34,969 bases of DNA from Candidatus Odyssella sp. (GCA_020726185.1 DYTB01000014.1:1-34969); one strand, 5' to 3'; shown: positions 16,475 to 25,680, numbered from the stretch's first letter. Program-made: numbers and translations. The notes: generated by a model not told the origin, from the sequence alone.

Positions 16475-17550
16475 TAACTTATAGCGCCACTCGAAAGACC
16501 ATCGATCATTTTTAAATATCGCTTGTCAATCGCAAAGTGCTTTTGTTCACTAGTATTAGCTCTTGGCTGCATATTCAGGCGAAAGGGGGTTGTAATAATT
16601 GTTTGGTATTTGTTGTATGCATTGCTTGGATCTTTTGCGAAAGCTTCATTGTTTTTTGATATTAGAACCATTTCTTCACCTAAAGTCGCATATCCCATTA
16701 CTAATCCAAAAAAGTGAATGCGTTTTATTCCCAAAATTTTTGTTTCAACAAAGACAGGAGCGCCACTTGTGCCAGGAAGCGCTAATCCATAAGGACGTTT
16801 GTCGTTCATCCAGCTTTTTAAAGCAAAATAACGACGCTGCTTACTTTCGGACTCATTGATTCCAGGTTTTTCTTTTGGCAATTCATTTGTTGGATCAAAG
16901 AAAATGGAACTTAACATTACAGTTCTAAAATTAGCCAAAGCATCTTCGTCCACATTAGGAAAGAAAAGGCTCCATTCATATAAATAAAACCCACGTTTTA
17001 ATTTTTGTGAAGGAATATCAGCATTGCCCCAAGTCATTACAAGCATGGGTACATCTGGCTCTAACACAAGCTCTTCTTCAATGTTAATGGGTGTTATGTC
17101 CTGAACTGGTTCAGATAGTTTTAAAATTGCTATATCAAATTTATGCTGATCCCCTGATTCAAAGCGAATATACCTACTATCTAAAAGTACATATTCAACA
17201 TTACGTGTGATTTCATGATTGGGGCTGGTGCTAAGGGTTACTGTAAGTTGCTTAGGAGTGATCAGCACATAAGCGCCCAAATCTTTCATTGGGTATTTTG
17301 CATTTAGCAACAGTTGCATGCCATGCGCTGCAGTTATAACAATATTATTGCGGACCAAAACACCAGACTGAGTGAATCCTAAATTTCGATCTGTAATTAG
17401 TGCTGCAGCTTCATGATGAGATGAATTATAAGCTAGCAACACATGCTCTTTAACAGTGCCAGAAGCTAACATAGCAGCTAAGGGCATGCTTACTAAAAAG
17501 AACCATAATACTTTAAAAAAATTATTGAGTTTGTAATTCACGGCTTGCAT
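16474..17550 (-). CDS. Secreted trypsin-like serine protease
   Basis: A 358-residue protein with a signal peptide (charged start, hydrophobic residues 11-28, AMLASG cleavage region) and a chymotrypsin-fold catalytic domain. The triad is visible: His76 in VITAAHG, Asp139 in HKFDIAILKL, and Ser262 in LPGTSGAPVF, the last a variant of the usual GDSGGP. It should act in the periplasm or outside the cell. A 50-residue charged insert lies between the Asp and Ser regions. The start codon overlaps the end of yejB by 29 bases. Next to a peptide importer, the protease could supply peptides, but that link is inference. Alternative start at Met22 would destroy the signal peptide and is rejected. Confidence 0.78.
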   Translation of the reverse strand: MQAVNYKLNNFFKVLWFFLVSMPLAAMLASGTVKEHVLLAYNSSHHEAAALITDRNLGFTQSGVLVRNNIVITAAHGMQLLLNAKYPMKDLGAYVLITPKQLTVTLSTSPNHEITRNVEYVLLDSRYIRFESGDQHKFDIAILKLSEPVQDITPINIEEELVLEPDVPMLVMTWGNADIPSQKLKRGFYLYEWSLFFPNVDEDALANFRTVMLSSIFFDPTNELPKEKPGINESESKQRRYFALKSWMNDKRPYGLALPGTSGAPVFVETKILGIKRIHFFGLVMGYATLGEEMVLISKNNEAFAKDPSNAYNKYQTIITTPFRLNMQPRANTSEQKHFAIDKRYLKMIDGLSSGAIS

Positions 17551-18625
17551 TTAAATCAATTCTTCGATCAACAATCATGTACATTATGTCACCAATAAGG
17601 TGCAAAAACATACCCAATAATGTGAACATATAAAGGCATCCAAACATAACCGGATAATCACGACTTAGCGCTGCTTCAAAGCCAAGTAATCCTAGTCCAT
17701 CTAAAGAAAACAATACCTCAATCAAAAGACTGGATGTAAATAAAATATGCACGAACGCCGCAGGAAAACCGGCAATTACTATTAGCATTGCGTTGCGAAA
17801 AATATGCCCATATAAAATCTTATTTTCTTCTAAACCTTTTGCGCGTGCTGTTGTTACGTATTGTTTATTTATTTCCTCAAGAAATGAATTTTTAGTAAGC
17901 AGGGTTAGTTTTGCAAATCCAGATATTACCATAGCCAATAGGGGTAAAAATAAATGCCAAAAATAATCAGTGATTTTTCCCATAAAACTCAAATCAGACC
18001 AATGATCTGAAAACAACCCTCTCAAGGGGAAAAATTGAAAAAAGCTACCGCCAGCAAAAAGCACGATCAAAAATAAAGCAAACAAAAAACTAGGAACAGC
18101 GTAAGCCACGACAACAATTCCACTGGTTATAATGTCAAATCTGCTTCCGTCATGTACTGCTTTTCGAATTCCTAGTGGTATAGAAATAAGGTATACAAGC
18201 AGCGTTGTCCAAAGTCCCAATGATATTGAAACAGGTAGTTTTGCTTTTATAACTTCAATCACCGATTTGTCACGAAAATAGCTTTTTCCAAAATCAAAAC
18301 GTGCATAATTTTTTAACATTAAGAAAAAACGTTCATGGGCAGGCTTATCAAATCCAAACTGTTTTTCAAGTTGTTTTATGAATGCAGGGTCAATGCCTTG
18401 TGCGCCACGATAACTCTGGTCAGTGCCAAATGTTTGATCTCGTTGCATTTGATCGCCGCTACCACCAAGCCTTGAATCGACATCGCTTGCATCACCACGC
18501 ATTTGGCTAATTACCTGCTGAATAGGTCCACCAGGTGCTGCCTGTACAATAATAAAATTGAGCAGCATTATTCCCAGCATAGTAGGAATCACAAGTAGTA
18601 ATCGGCGTGCAATGTAACTGATCAT
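17522..18625 (-). CDS. yejB: Peptide ABC transporter permease YejB
   Basis: One of two membrane subunits of the YejABEF importer for oligopeptides and microcin C-type compounds. It opens MISYIARRLLLVIPTMLGI, the normal start of dipeptide-type permeases. It has the Yej-specific insert rich in Gly/Gln/Asp (residues 38-75) and carries the EAA cytoplasmic loop RAKGLEENKILYGHIFRNAM that contacts the ATPase. 367 residues, normal. It is directly after yejA (their ends abut at 18625/18626), so they are co-transcribed. The partner permease yejE is in the window but on the other strand; the ATPase yejF is not here. Confidence 0.93.
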   Translation of the reverse strand: MISYIARRLLLVIPTMLGIMLLNFIIVQAAPGGPIQQVISQMRGDASDVDSRLGGSGDQMQRDQTFGTDQSYRGAQGIDPAFIKQLEKQFGFDKPAHERFFLMLKNYARFDFGKSYFRDKSVIEVIKAKLPVSISLGLWTTLLVYLISIPLGIRKAVHDGSRFDIITSGIVVVAYAVPSFLFALFLIVLFAGGSFFQFFPLRGLFSDHWSDLSFMGKITDYFWHLFLPLLAMVISGFAKLTLLTKNSFLEEINKQYVTTARAKGLEENKILYGHIFRNAMLIVIAGFPAAFVHILFTSSLLIEVLFSLDGLGLLGFEAALSRDYPVMFGCLYMFTLLGMFLHLIGDIMYMIVDRRIDLNASRELQTQ

Positions 18626-20506
18626 TTAGGCAACCCAACCTTTTATTATGCGCATAATTCTATGAATCATTCCTTGGTTTTGTTTTATTGTTTGTTCCTG
18701 ACCATCTGGCTTTTCCCACCAGGTTAACACTGGGAATGGCGAATACTTTGGTGATTTTTTAGGCATTGCAAACTTATTCCAATATGCGGTACGCAATCCC
18801 ACAAAATCCCAATTCATAATTATGTAATAATTCCAGCATAATACGCGGTCTATTGCATGGGCACAATTCAACATTGATTGATAATCTTTAGCAGCGATTA
18901 ATATTTCTATTAACTCGTCTACCACTGTATTTTTAATGCCTGCTAAGTTTTTGGAGCCTTTCACGCTGGCTGACTTGCTGCCAAAATATTCTCGTTGTTC
19001 ATTGCCCAATGAATGGTCTTGTGCAATGCCTATCATCACCATATCAAAATCAAATTGGTCAACCATTTCTGTGTAGGTGCTTGCATCTACTTGTCGTGGC
19101 TTTAATTCTATGCCGGCAACGGCTAGGTTGCGTTGCATGTGTAAAATAACCTTCTCAAGGATGGCATCTGTATATAGAAAAGTAATTTCAAAGACTTCTC
19201 CTTTTGTATTCGTGAGCTTTTGATCTTTCAATTTCCATCCGGCTTCTTTCAGCAAGTCTAGTGCTTGCTGTAAGATTTCCCTGGGTAAAATATCTTCTTT
19301 GTATACAAGATTCTTAAAAGAGGGGCCAAATACTTCTGCAGGTAGCTTATCTTTATACGGTTGCAAAAGATTAAGCTCTTCCCCTGTTGGTTCGTCGTTA
19401 TGAGCAAGCTCAGAATTTCCGTAATAACTATTCAAACGATAATACTCATTGTAGAACATTGATCTGTTTAAACTTTCAAAATTGAAAAGCATGGAAATAG
19501 CTTTTCTAACGCGAATGTCTTGAAATTTTTCACGTCTTAAATTGAACGCAAACCCTTTTATAGCTTGAATGCTGCTTCCAGGTATAATTCGCTTTATAAT
19601 TTTTCCATCTTTTACAGCAGCAATATCGTAAGCGGTGTGCCATTTATTGGCAGAAGCTTCGAGCCATAAATTTGAATTACCTGCCAAAAAGCTTTGAAAT
19701 GCAGCGTTTTGATCTCGAAAATATTGCAGCTCGATTGTGTCAAAATTATACTGGCCAACGTTTGATGGAATTTTTTCTCCCCACCAATTTTTTACTCGTT
19801 CAAAAACAAGAGTGCGCCCAAAGTCAGCCACACTTATTTTGTATGGTCCACTTGAAGGAAATGGCTTGGTCATAACGCCACTCTCGTTCATGTGTTTTTT
19901 GAAAAATTTACTAGGGTATATATATATTTGACCCAATATTCTAGGGAGTTCTTTATTTCCAGGATTTTTGCTGTGAAATTTAACTGTGTGTTGATCTATC
20001 TCCACGACCTTTGAAACATCTTGATAATACTGTTTCATCATAGGGTTAATTTTTATTAAAAAATTAAAACTCCAAATAACATCTTCAGCAGTTATTGGTG
20101 TGTCGTCAGAAAACATTGCTTCTTCTCGAAGGTGGTAAGTAATAGTTTTTTTATCACTACTTATTTCTAAATTTTTTGCTACATAAGGATAGCTGATTCC
20201 AATTTCGTCTTGTGATTCATCAAGCAATTTTGCAAAACAAAAAATTGCAATATGAATAGGAGATGTGCCCATTACGGCAAAGGGATTTAAACTATCATAC
20301 GTTCCAATAACTGCAAGCTTTAGGGTGCCTTTCTTTGGTGCATTAGGGTTTACGTGGTCAAAATATTGAGAGTTTGCATCATATTTTGGTGCAGTATTGT
20401 GCACACTAAAATAAGTAAGCAATTCGGCGTCAAGACTTGCCCCTAAAAAACTAAAAAGAACTACGATAATTTTTTGCTGTATTTTGCGCGAAAGCTTAAA
20501 GCCCAT
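18626..20506 (-). CDS. yejA: Peptide ABC transporter substrate-binding protein YejA
   Basis: Periplasmic SBP_bac_5 protein that delivers peptides to the YejBE permease. A signal peptide spans residues 1-28 (KLSRKIQQK then a hydrophobic core). The mature start has the YejA-type YFDHVNPNAPKKGTLKLA, then DSLNPFAVMG, TAEDVIWSFNFL and SSGPYKISV. 626 residues is normal for YejA. Its start lies inside the 3' end of glmU (46-base overlap in another frame), so the signal peptide is encoded within glmU. A close transcriptional link to glmU follows. Confidence 0.93.
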   Translation of the reverse strand: MGFKLSRKIQQKIIVVLFSFLGASLDAELLTYFSVHNTAPKYDANSQYFDHVNPNAPKKGTLKLAVIGTYDSLNPFAVMGTSPIHIAIFCFAKLLDESQDEIGISYPYVAKNLEISSDKKTITYHLREEAMFSDDTPITAEDVIWSFNFLIKINPMMKQYYQDVSKVVEIDQHTVKFHSKNPGNKELPRILGQIYIYPSKFFKKHMNESGVMTKPFPSSGPYKISVADFGRTLVFERVKNWWGEKIPSNVGQYNFDTIELQYFRDQNAAFQSFLAGNSNLWLEASANKWHTAYDIAAVKDGKIIKRIIPGSSIQAIKGFAFNLRREKFQDIRVRKAISMLFNFESLNRSMFYNEYYRLNSYYGNSELAHNDEPTGEELNLLQPYKDKLPAEVFGPSFKNLVYKEDILPREILQQALDLLKEAGWKLKDQKLTNTKGEVFEITFLYTDAILEKVILHMQRNLAVAGIELKPRQVDASTYTEMVDQFDFDMVMIGIAQDHSLGNEQREYFGSKSASVKGSKNLAGIKNTVVDELIEILIAAKDYQSMLNCAHAIDRVLCWNYYIIMNWDFVGLRTAYWNKFAMPKKSPKYSPFPVLTWWEKPDGQEQTIKQNQGMIHRIMRIIKGWVA

Positions 20507-21774
20507 GCATTCTTCTCCTGTTGTTGTGTTCTTGAGATAGCTAAACTGTCAGGGCTGACATCTTCTGTAATTACACTGCCTGCTGCTATATACGCGCCAT
20601 CACTAATTATAACAGGTGCTACAAGAGTACTATTTGCGCCGATCATAACATTTTTTCCAATGTGTGTTTTGAATTTTTCAAATCCGTTATAGTTGCAAGT
20701 AATTGTTCCTGCACCAATGTTAGCACCTTCTCCCACTGTTGCATCTCCAATATAACTTAGATGTTTTGCCTTTGCATTTTTGCTTATGGTTGATCCTTTT
20801 ACCTCAACAAAATTTCCTATAGAAGCATGTTCTTCAACCACTACGTTGCCACGTAAATGAGCAAATGGGCCAATGCTTGCTGCACTTTCAATTGTGCAAC
20901 TGGAAAGATACGAAAAGCTTAGTATTTTTGCATTTTGTGCAATGTGAACATTTTCACCAATATGCACACTTTGCTCAATAATCGTGCCTGCGCCTATTTT
21001 AGCGTCATAGTTAACGTAACTTGTATCAGGCAATAAAAATTGAACGCCATTCAACATATGCTGGGTTTTGATACGGCGTTGCATTATTTGCTCTGCTTGC
21101 GAAAGTTCTACAAGTGTATTTACGCCTAGGAAATTTTCTTCATCCGCTAGCATAAGCTCAGTTGTATATTTTTTAGCGCTTGCTAGCTTTACAAGATCAG
21201 TTGCGTAAACTTCTCCTGATTCTGAATTGATTTCTAAGTGTGGCAAAAGGTCTTGAAGCATTTTTACTTTAAAAGCGTAAACGCCCGCATTTCCAATTGA
21301 AATATTTTTCACATTTTCATTATGTTTCGTTTCTTTTATTGAAACAGGGTAACCTTCATTATTACATTCAATGCGTCCGTACGATTTACTCAAATCATTA
21401 AGCTGCATTCCTATAACCGTTAAATCTGCTTTTGAATATTCTAAGTTCTTAATGTCTTGATGGTCTAAAAGTGGTGTATCCGCACAAAGCAAAAAAACTT
21501 TATCAACATTGCTTTTAAGTTTTTGCACACCAAGCTTAAGCGCATCGCCTGTGCCTAAGGGGACTGCTTGTACCACAACATCAGTATTTTTTAATATTTC
21601 ATGACGCTCAAGTTCAGGCGATGTTACTACAATAACCTGCTCTGCATTTAAAATTTTTACAGCATCTAACACCCACTGTAACATAGGTTTCCCAGCAACT
21701 TTGTGAAGAACCTTTGGTAAAGCGCTCTTCATGCGCTTGCCATGGCCCGCGCTCAAAATAATTACAGCTTTCAT
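20461..21774 (-). CDS. glmU: Bifunctional UDP-GlcNAc pyrophosphorylase / glucosamine-1-phosphate acetyltransferase
   Basis: Makes UDP-N-acetylglucosamine, precursor of peptidoglycan and lipid A, in two steps. The N-terminal half is a nucleotidyltransferase: LSAGHGKRMKSALPKVLH near residue 7 and VPLGTGDAL, with LLCADTPLL. The C-terminal half is a left-handed beta-helix of hexapeptide repeats with GPFAHLRG, GNFVEVKGS, HLSYIGDATVG and NYNGFEKFKTHIG, the acetyltransferase site. About 437 residues. The frame reaches 21807, but the ATG at 21774 (MKAVIILSAG) is the family start. It is divergent from tsaB, with only about 50 bases between start codons. Confidence 0.96.
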   Translation of the reverse strand: MKAVIILSAGHGKRMKSALPKVLHKVAGKPMLQWVLDAVKILNAEQVIVVTSPELERHEILKNTDVVVQAVPLGTGDALKLGVQKLKSNVDKVFLLCADTPLLDHQDIKNLEYSKADLTVIGMQLNDLSKSYGRIECNNEGYPVSIKETKHNENVKNISIGNAGVYAFKVKMLQDLLPHLEINSESGEVYATDLVKLASAKKYTTELMLADEENFLGVNTLVELSQAEQIMQRRIKTQHMLNGVQFLLPDTSYVNYDAKIGAGTIIEQSVHIGENVHIAQNAKILSFSYLSSCTIESAASIGPFAHLRGNVVVEEHASIGNFVEVKGSTISKNAKAKHLSYIGDATVGEGANIGAGTITCNYNGFEKFKTHIGKNVMIGANSTLVAPVIISDGAYIAAGSVITEDVSPDSLAISRTQQQEKNAWALSFRAKYSKKLS

Positions 21775-21824
21775 CGTTATTTGTGCTAGAGTTTGCCCCA
21801 ATACCATACCATGTGTTCATCTTA

Positions 21825-22388
21825 ATGGCTATTCTTGGCTTCTCATTGTCAACCGGCGTTTGTCAGCTAGCGTGGCATCACGAAGGCGAATTTAAAGAGC
21901 ATGTTGCACTATTAGAGCCCGGGCAAACTCACGCGGGGATTTTAACATCTTTGATTAAAGATTTTTTGCCTATGCCTCCAAAAGTTATTGCCACAACAAC
22001 CGGTCCCGGTTCCTTTACTAGTATTCGCATTCAGTTAGCAACTGCAATTGGCCTTAAAATAGGATATGAAACAACGCTTTTTTGTCCCAATACCCTTGAT
22101 CTTTTGCAATGGGCATTTGAGGGAGCAATTCCGGCTATCGATAGTTTTCGTGGGGACTATTTTACAAAAATAGATGGCTCTGTTAGTTACGCAACAGAAC
22201 AAGAATTAAATGTTTTAAAAGACCAAGGAAAATCTATTTGTGGTGATCTGGGACAAGCATCTAAAAATTTAGCTCTCCATTTGTTACACTATTATTTATT
22301 TCATCCAAACCCTGAAAGTATAAGTAGTCTTGAGCCATATTATGTTAGAACACCAGAATACAAAACCAGAGCCAATTACCAAGGATGA
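21825..22388 (+). CDS. tsaB: tRNA threonylcarbamoyladenosine biosynthesis protein TsaB
   Basis: Partner of TsaD in making the t6A modification at position 37 of ANN-decoding tRNAs. TTGPGSFTSIRI near residue 65 is the TsaB signature, preceded by an ASKHA-type first strand MAILGFSLST and HAGILTSLIKDFL. The usual DTS at the phosphate loop reads SLST, a mild change. About 187 residues, a little shorter than average. The frame opens at a TTG at 21783, but the ATG at 21825 gives the family start. It overlaps the following rimI by 47 bases; tsaB-rimI is a very common pair. Confidence 0.9.
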   Translation: MAILGFSLSTGVCQLAWHHEGEFKEHVALLEPGQTHAGILTSLIKDFLPMPPKVIATTTGPGSFTSIRIQLATAIGLKIGYETTLFCPNTLDLLQWAFEGAIPAIDSFRGDYFTKIDGSVSYATEQELNVLKDQGKSICGDLGQASKNLALHLLHYYLFHPNPESISSLEPYYVRTPEYKTRANYQG

Positions 22389-22794
22389 TGCCTCCTGGTT
22401 TCAACCTTTGTTTAAAGTGTGCTTTGATCGAGAAGAGCTTTGGTCGCAGCATTTAGGTGATCACAAATACGAAGCATTTCACATTAACAAGCAAGCATTT
22501 ATTTTTACCTATACAGTTGGTGATTCAACAGATTTGCTCACCATTGGGGTGCATCCTGATCAACGAAAAAAAGGCTTGGCTACATATCTACTAAAATGGG
22601 TAATTGCTAAGGCGCCTGAGGGGCAAAAATTTTTTCTAGATGTTGAATGCCAAAATATTGTAGCTATTCAATTATATAAAAAAATTGGCTTTGAATTTGT
22701 GTCCATCCGTAAGGGGTATTATCCTCAATTATCTGCCCCTGCTCTTGATGCGTTTGTTATGGCTTACCAAAAATTACCGAAGCCGCTATCATAA
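22342..22794 (+). CDS. rimI: Ribosomal-protein-alanine N-acetyltransferase RimI-like (GNAT)
   Basis: GNAT acetyltransferase, probably modifying the N-terminus of ribosomal protein S18. The acetyl-CoA-binding motif A reads VHPDQRKKGLATYLL, and motif B reads LDVECQNIVAIQLYKKIGFE followed by RKGYY, the RimI style of ending. The ATG at 22342 is preferred over 22330; either lies within tsaB, pointing to coupled translation. About 150 residues. Assignment to RimI rests on both motifs and the tsaB neighbour. Confidence 0.88.
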   Translation: MLEHQNTKPEPITKDDASWFQPLFKVCFDREELWSQHLGDHKYEAFHINKQAFIFTYTVGDSTDLLTIGVHPDQRKKGLATYLLKWVIAKAPEGQKFFLDVECQNIVAIQLYKKIGFEFVSIRKGYYPQLSAPALDAFVMAYQKLPKPLS

Positions 22795-22815
22795 GCTACC
22801 TTACAAAAGGTAGTT

Positions 22816-23841
22816 ATGATGAACCCAATTACACAAAGACGCTTATATCAGTTCAAGGCAAACAAGCGTGGGTATTATTCGTTTCTAATTTTTGTAGGAA
22901 TTTTTTTAGTAACCTTATGCGCAGAATTCATAGCGAATGATAAACCACTTTTGGTTAGTTATAAGGGAAGCTATTATTTTCCTGTGCTTAAAAGTTATCC
23001 CGAAACCACTTTTGGTGGAACATTTGAAACGGCAACAAACTACCGAGATCCTTTTGTGCAAAATCTTATAAAGCCTAATGGTTTTATTATTTGGGCACCA
23101 ATTCCATTTAGCATTAATACTGTTAATTATGCTCTTAATTCACCAGCGCCATCGCCCCCTACTTTTGACAACTTGCTAGGAACAGATGATCAGGGGCGTG
23201 ATGTCTTAACCCGTTCTCTTTATGGTTTTCGTATTTCTATTTTATTTGGTTTGGCGCTTACGTTAGGGGCTTCAATTATCGGAATTTTTACAGGCTCTCT
23301 TCAAGGATATTTTGGTGGACGATTTGACCTACTGATGCAGCGATTCATTGAAATTTGGAGTAACTTACCCGTTTTGTATCTACTGATTATTCTTTCTAGC
23401 ATGATTGAGCCGAATTTCTGGTGGCTATTAGCAATTATGCTGACGTTTTCATGGATGACCTTAGTGGGTGTTGTTAGGGCTGAATTTTTCCGTACGCGTA
23501 CTCTTGATTACGTTCGAGCAGCCGAAGCATTAGGCGTTCCAAGCAGCCGTATTATATGGCGGCACATGCTACCTAATGCAATGGTGGCAGTTATTACTTA
23601 CTTACCATTTATACTGAACGGTTCTATTGCCACGCTAACATCTCTTGATTTTTTAGGGTTTGGGCTGCCACCAGGATCTGCTTCATTAGGCGAGCTAATA
23701 ACCCAAGCTAAAAATAATATCCAAGCACCATGGTTGGGGCTAACTGCATTCTTTTCAATATCTGTGCTTTTAAGTTTGCTGATTTTTACAGGTGAAGCTG
23801 TACGTGATGCATTTGATTCTAGAAAAATTAAAATCGGGTAA
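22816..23841 (+). CDS. yejE: Peptide ABC transporter permease YejE
   Basis: Second membrane subunit of the Yej peptide importer. The N-terminal tail MMNPITQRRLYQFKANKRGYY and the first helix are typical of YejE, followed by a periplasmic stretch ending in LLGTDDQGRDVLTRSLYGFR, a hallmark of DppC/YejE permeases. The EAA loop is YVRAAEALGVPSSRIIWRHM. 341 residues, normal. It follows rimI after 21 bases and so lies in a tsaB-rimI-yejE unit, on the strand opposite to yejA-yejB. In the usual operon order A-B-E-F it would follow yejB; here a rearrangement has split the set. Confidence 0.93.
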   Translation: MMNPITQRRLYQFKANKRGYYSFLIFVGIFLVTLCAEFIANDKPLLVSYKGSYYFPVLKSYPETTFGGTFETATNYRDPFVQNLIKPNGFIIWAPIPFSINTVNYALNSPAPSPPTFDNLLGTDDQGRDVLTRSLYGFRISILFGLALTLGASIIGIFTGSLQGYFGGRFDLLMQRFIEIWSNLPVLYLLIILSSMIEPNFWWLLAIMLTFSWMTLVGVVRAEFFRTRTLDYVRAAEALGVPSSRIIWRHMLPNAMVAVITYLPFILNGSIATLTSLDFLGFGLPPGSASLGELITQAKNNIQAPWLGLTAFFSISVLLSLLIFTGEAVRDAFDSRKIKIG

Positions 23842-23954
23842 GATTAGTCTGGGTTTCTGTCTAAAGAAGATGCTTATAAATATTTAAACATTGATTTTTT
23901 TTGAAAATAAGTTATATAAAGAAAATATAAATAGGTATTAACAAAGGATTTTTT
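23842..23954 (+). promoter_or_regulatory. AT-rich upstream region of the first secreted paralogue
   Basis: Very AT-rich leader with a plausible TTGAAA -35 and downstream TATAAA-type boxes, then an AAAGGA ribosome-binding site 5 bases before the ATG at 23955. Exact -10 choice is uncertain. Confidence 0.35.
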
Positions 23955-24411
23955 ATGAAATTTGTAGCAATATTAGTAAGTTTTATTATCTCATTGAGTG
24001 CTCTTAGTGCGACTAGCGCAGAAGAAACAACAGACACAGAATTGAGATTGGATAGAATTTGCCCTTATACAAGTTATTCAGGTAATGATATTAACATATC
24101 AATCACTACTAGAAAAAGTGCTAGTTAGTTTCCCTAATGAAGAAATAGCGAAAGCACTCAATCTATTCTCTGCTCCAGTAGCAGCAGATGCTGTTCTAGA
24201 CTTTTACCCTAATAATTATCAATCTCTTAAAGGTGCAATAGAGAGATATAAAAAAACCGTTGCTGATCAATTGCATGAAATTTTTGGTGTAACAGCCGAG
24301 GGAATGCGTGTTAGAGATCCACAGTATTTCGATTTCCAATACGCTCTTTCTCGTCTTGATGTAAATGCATATCATTACAAACAGTCATTATATAGCCGTC
24401 TCAATAAGTAG
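23955..24411 (+). pseudogene. Small secreted protein of unknown family, frameshifted (paralogue of the next gene)
   Basis: The ATG at 23955, with an AAAGGA ribosome-binding site, opens a signal peptide (MKFVAILVSFIISLSALSA-TSA) and then EETTDTELRLDRICPYTSYSGND before losing homology and stopping at 24126. One base out of frame, from about 24090 to 24411, the reading continues as ILTYQSLLEKVL, LFSAPVAADAVLDFYPNNYQSL and on to SRLNK. Joined, the two parts align with the downstream gene: CPYTSYSGN with CAYLNTRDG, LTYQSLLEKVL with LTYKQALETVL, and LFSAPVA with LFFRPAVA. One extra base (or two lost) near 24085-24095 explains the break. No known domain is recognised; the intact form would be a small helical exported protein of about 151 residues. 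Confidence 0.72.
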
Positions 24412-24420
24412 TATTTATAC

Positions 24421-24463
24421 AATATTTTCTAGTCCGACTATCACTTTTGGACTAGAGAATATT
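24421..24463 (+). terminator. 15-bp hairpin after the first secreted paralogue
   Basis: Arms 24421-24435 and 24449-24463 pair over 15 bases (one G-T pair) around a 13-base loop, with an A/T-rich base and GC-rich top. It lies 10 bases after the stop codon at 24411. Its base is AATATT on the far side rather than a clean T-run, so it is a probable, possibly bidirectional, terminator. Confidence 0.6.
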
Positions 24464-24555
24464 AGTTCATAAAGTTTACTCTCAAGCCTATTAATCTATT
24501 TTTAATATCCCTATTGCACACTGGTAATTATAACAGTTGCTTTAGGTGTTTTTTT

Positions 24556-25041
24556 ATGAAACTAGCCTTATTGTTAATAGGTTTTTTTGGGACATTCAGC
24601 TCAATTAATGCAGCAGATGATATTCGAGATTTAGACGATCCGTGTGCTTATCTCAACACTCGTGACGGTAAACCGCTAACTTACAAGCAAGCTTTAGAAA
24701 CAGTGTTGGAAAATTTAAGTGACTTTTCTGGTGAAGATAAAGATGTTATTCAAAATGGAATTGGCCTCTTTTTTCGTCCTGCAGTAGCAGAAATAAGTTT
24801 TCATCAGACTCATTATCTTGAACTTGAAGAAAGCATAAAGAGCCTTAACAAGGCACTTGAACAAAGAAATATTGCTTATGAACTTTTTAATTTTAAGCTT
24901 TCCACCCAAGCAAATGAAGATTTAGAATCCTATTCCATAGAACATCTCATGAATTACAGTATTTGGTACGGATTGGGAACCATTAGTTCAAATGCATGGA
25001 AATACAAACAAAAGCAAAAAGAGCTTGGAGAGTGGTATTAA
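24556..25041 (+). CDS. Small secreted protein of unknown family (intact paralogue)
   Basis: A 161-residue exported protein: signal peptide MKLALLLIGFFGTFSSINA then ADDIRDLDDPCAYLNTRDG. The mature part is mostly helical and charged (YLELEESIKSLNKALEQR, KYKQKQKELGEW) with a single Cys, so no disulfide within the chain. The frame extends to 24514, but only the ATG at 24556 gives a signal peptide. It matches the frameshifted gene just upstream in the Cys region, LTYKxxLExVL and the LFxxPVA segment, so the two arose by tandem duplication. Converges with gmk, 18 bases between stops. No function is recognised; a periplasmic or host-directed role is possible. Confidence 0.7.
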   Translation: MKLALLLIGFFGTFSSINAADDIRDLDDPCAYLNTRDGKPLTYKQALETVLENLSDFSGEDKDVIQNGIGLFFRPAVAEISFHQTHYLELEESIKSLNKALEQRNIAYELFNFKLSTQANEDLESYSIEHLMNYSIWYGLGTISSNAWKYKQKQKELGEWY

Positions 25042-25059
25042 TCTCTGTACTGATCTGTT

Positions 25060-25680
25060 TTATCTGAATTGATTTACGAATTCAGCAAGGCCTATCTGGC
25101 GTTTACGTCTAGTTCTTTCTGCTGTTAGTATTGCAGCAATCTGTGCCAAGCTTTTTTCAAAATTTTGATTGACTATTACGTAATGGTATTCGGGCCAGTG
25201 ACTAATTTCTGATGCTGCTTCATTCATTCTTGTGCTGATTGTTTCGTCATCATCTTGAGCTCTGTTTTTTAGTCGTTCGTATAAGGTAGGTAAATCAGGT
25301 GGCAAAATAAAAACGGTTACTAAATCATTAGGTGCTAACTGTGCAATTTGTTGTGTGCCTTGCCAGTCAATGTCAAAAATAACATCAAATCCCATTTCCA
25401 ATTGCTCAAATACAAACTCTTTAGGGGTGCCATAAAAATGTCCAAATACTTCTGCATGTTCTAAAAGCTCGCTGTTGTTAAGCATTTCTTTGAACCTATT
25501 TTCAGTTATAAAAAAATAGTCTTTACCATCAATTTCAGATGGACGTTTGGGTCGGGTTGTTACCGAAATAGAATTTTTTAAATGCACATCTTGCTTAAGT
25601 AATGCCTGAGCAATTGAGGTTTTTCCAGCACCAGATGGTGATGACAATATAAACATTAAACCGCGTCTTTTAATATTCAT
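25060..25680 (-). CDS. gmk: Guanylate kinase
   Basis: Phosphorylates GMP to GDP with ATP, essential for GTP and dGTP supply. P-loop LSSPSGAGKTSIAQ near residue 12, then SVTTRPKRPSEIDGKDYFFI, the GMP-binding region, EHAEVFGHFYGTP, DIDWQGTQQI and VFILPPDLPTLYERLKNR. 206 residues, normal. Its ATG overlaps the mltG stop codon (ATGA), so the two are translationally coupled. Confidence 0.96.
   Translation of the reverse strand: MNIKRRGLMFILSSPSGAGKTSIAQALLKQDVHLKNSISVTTRPKRPSEIDGKDYFFITENRFKEMLNNSELLEHAEVFGHFYGTPKEFVFEQLEMGFDVIFDIDWQGTQQIAQLAPNDLVTVFILPPDLPTLYERLKNRAQDDDETISTRMNEAASEISHWPEYHYVIVNQNFEKSLAQIAAILTAERTRRKRQIGLAEFVNQFR

Noticed and set aside
16523..16859. Plus-strand frames inside the protease gene
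   Set aside because: They are antisense to a gene with an intact catalytic triad and a signal peptide, and lack family features.
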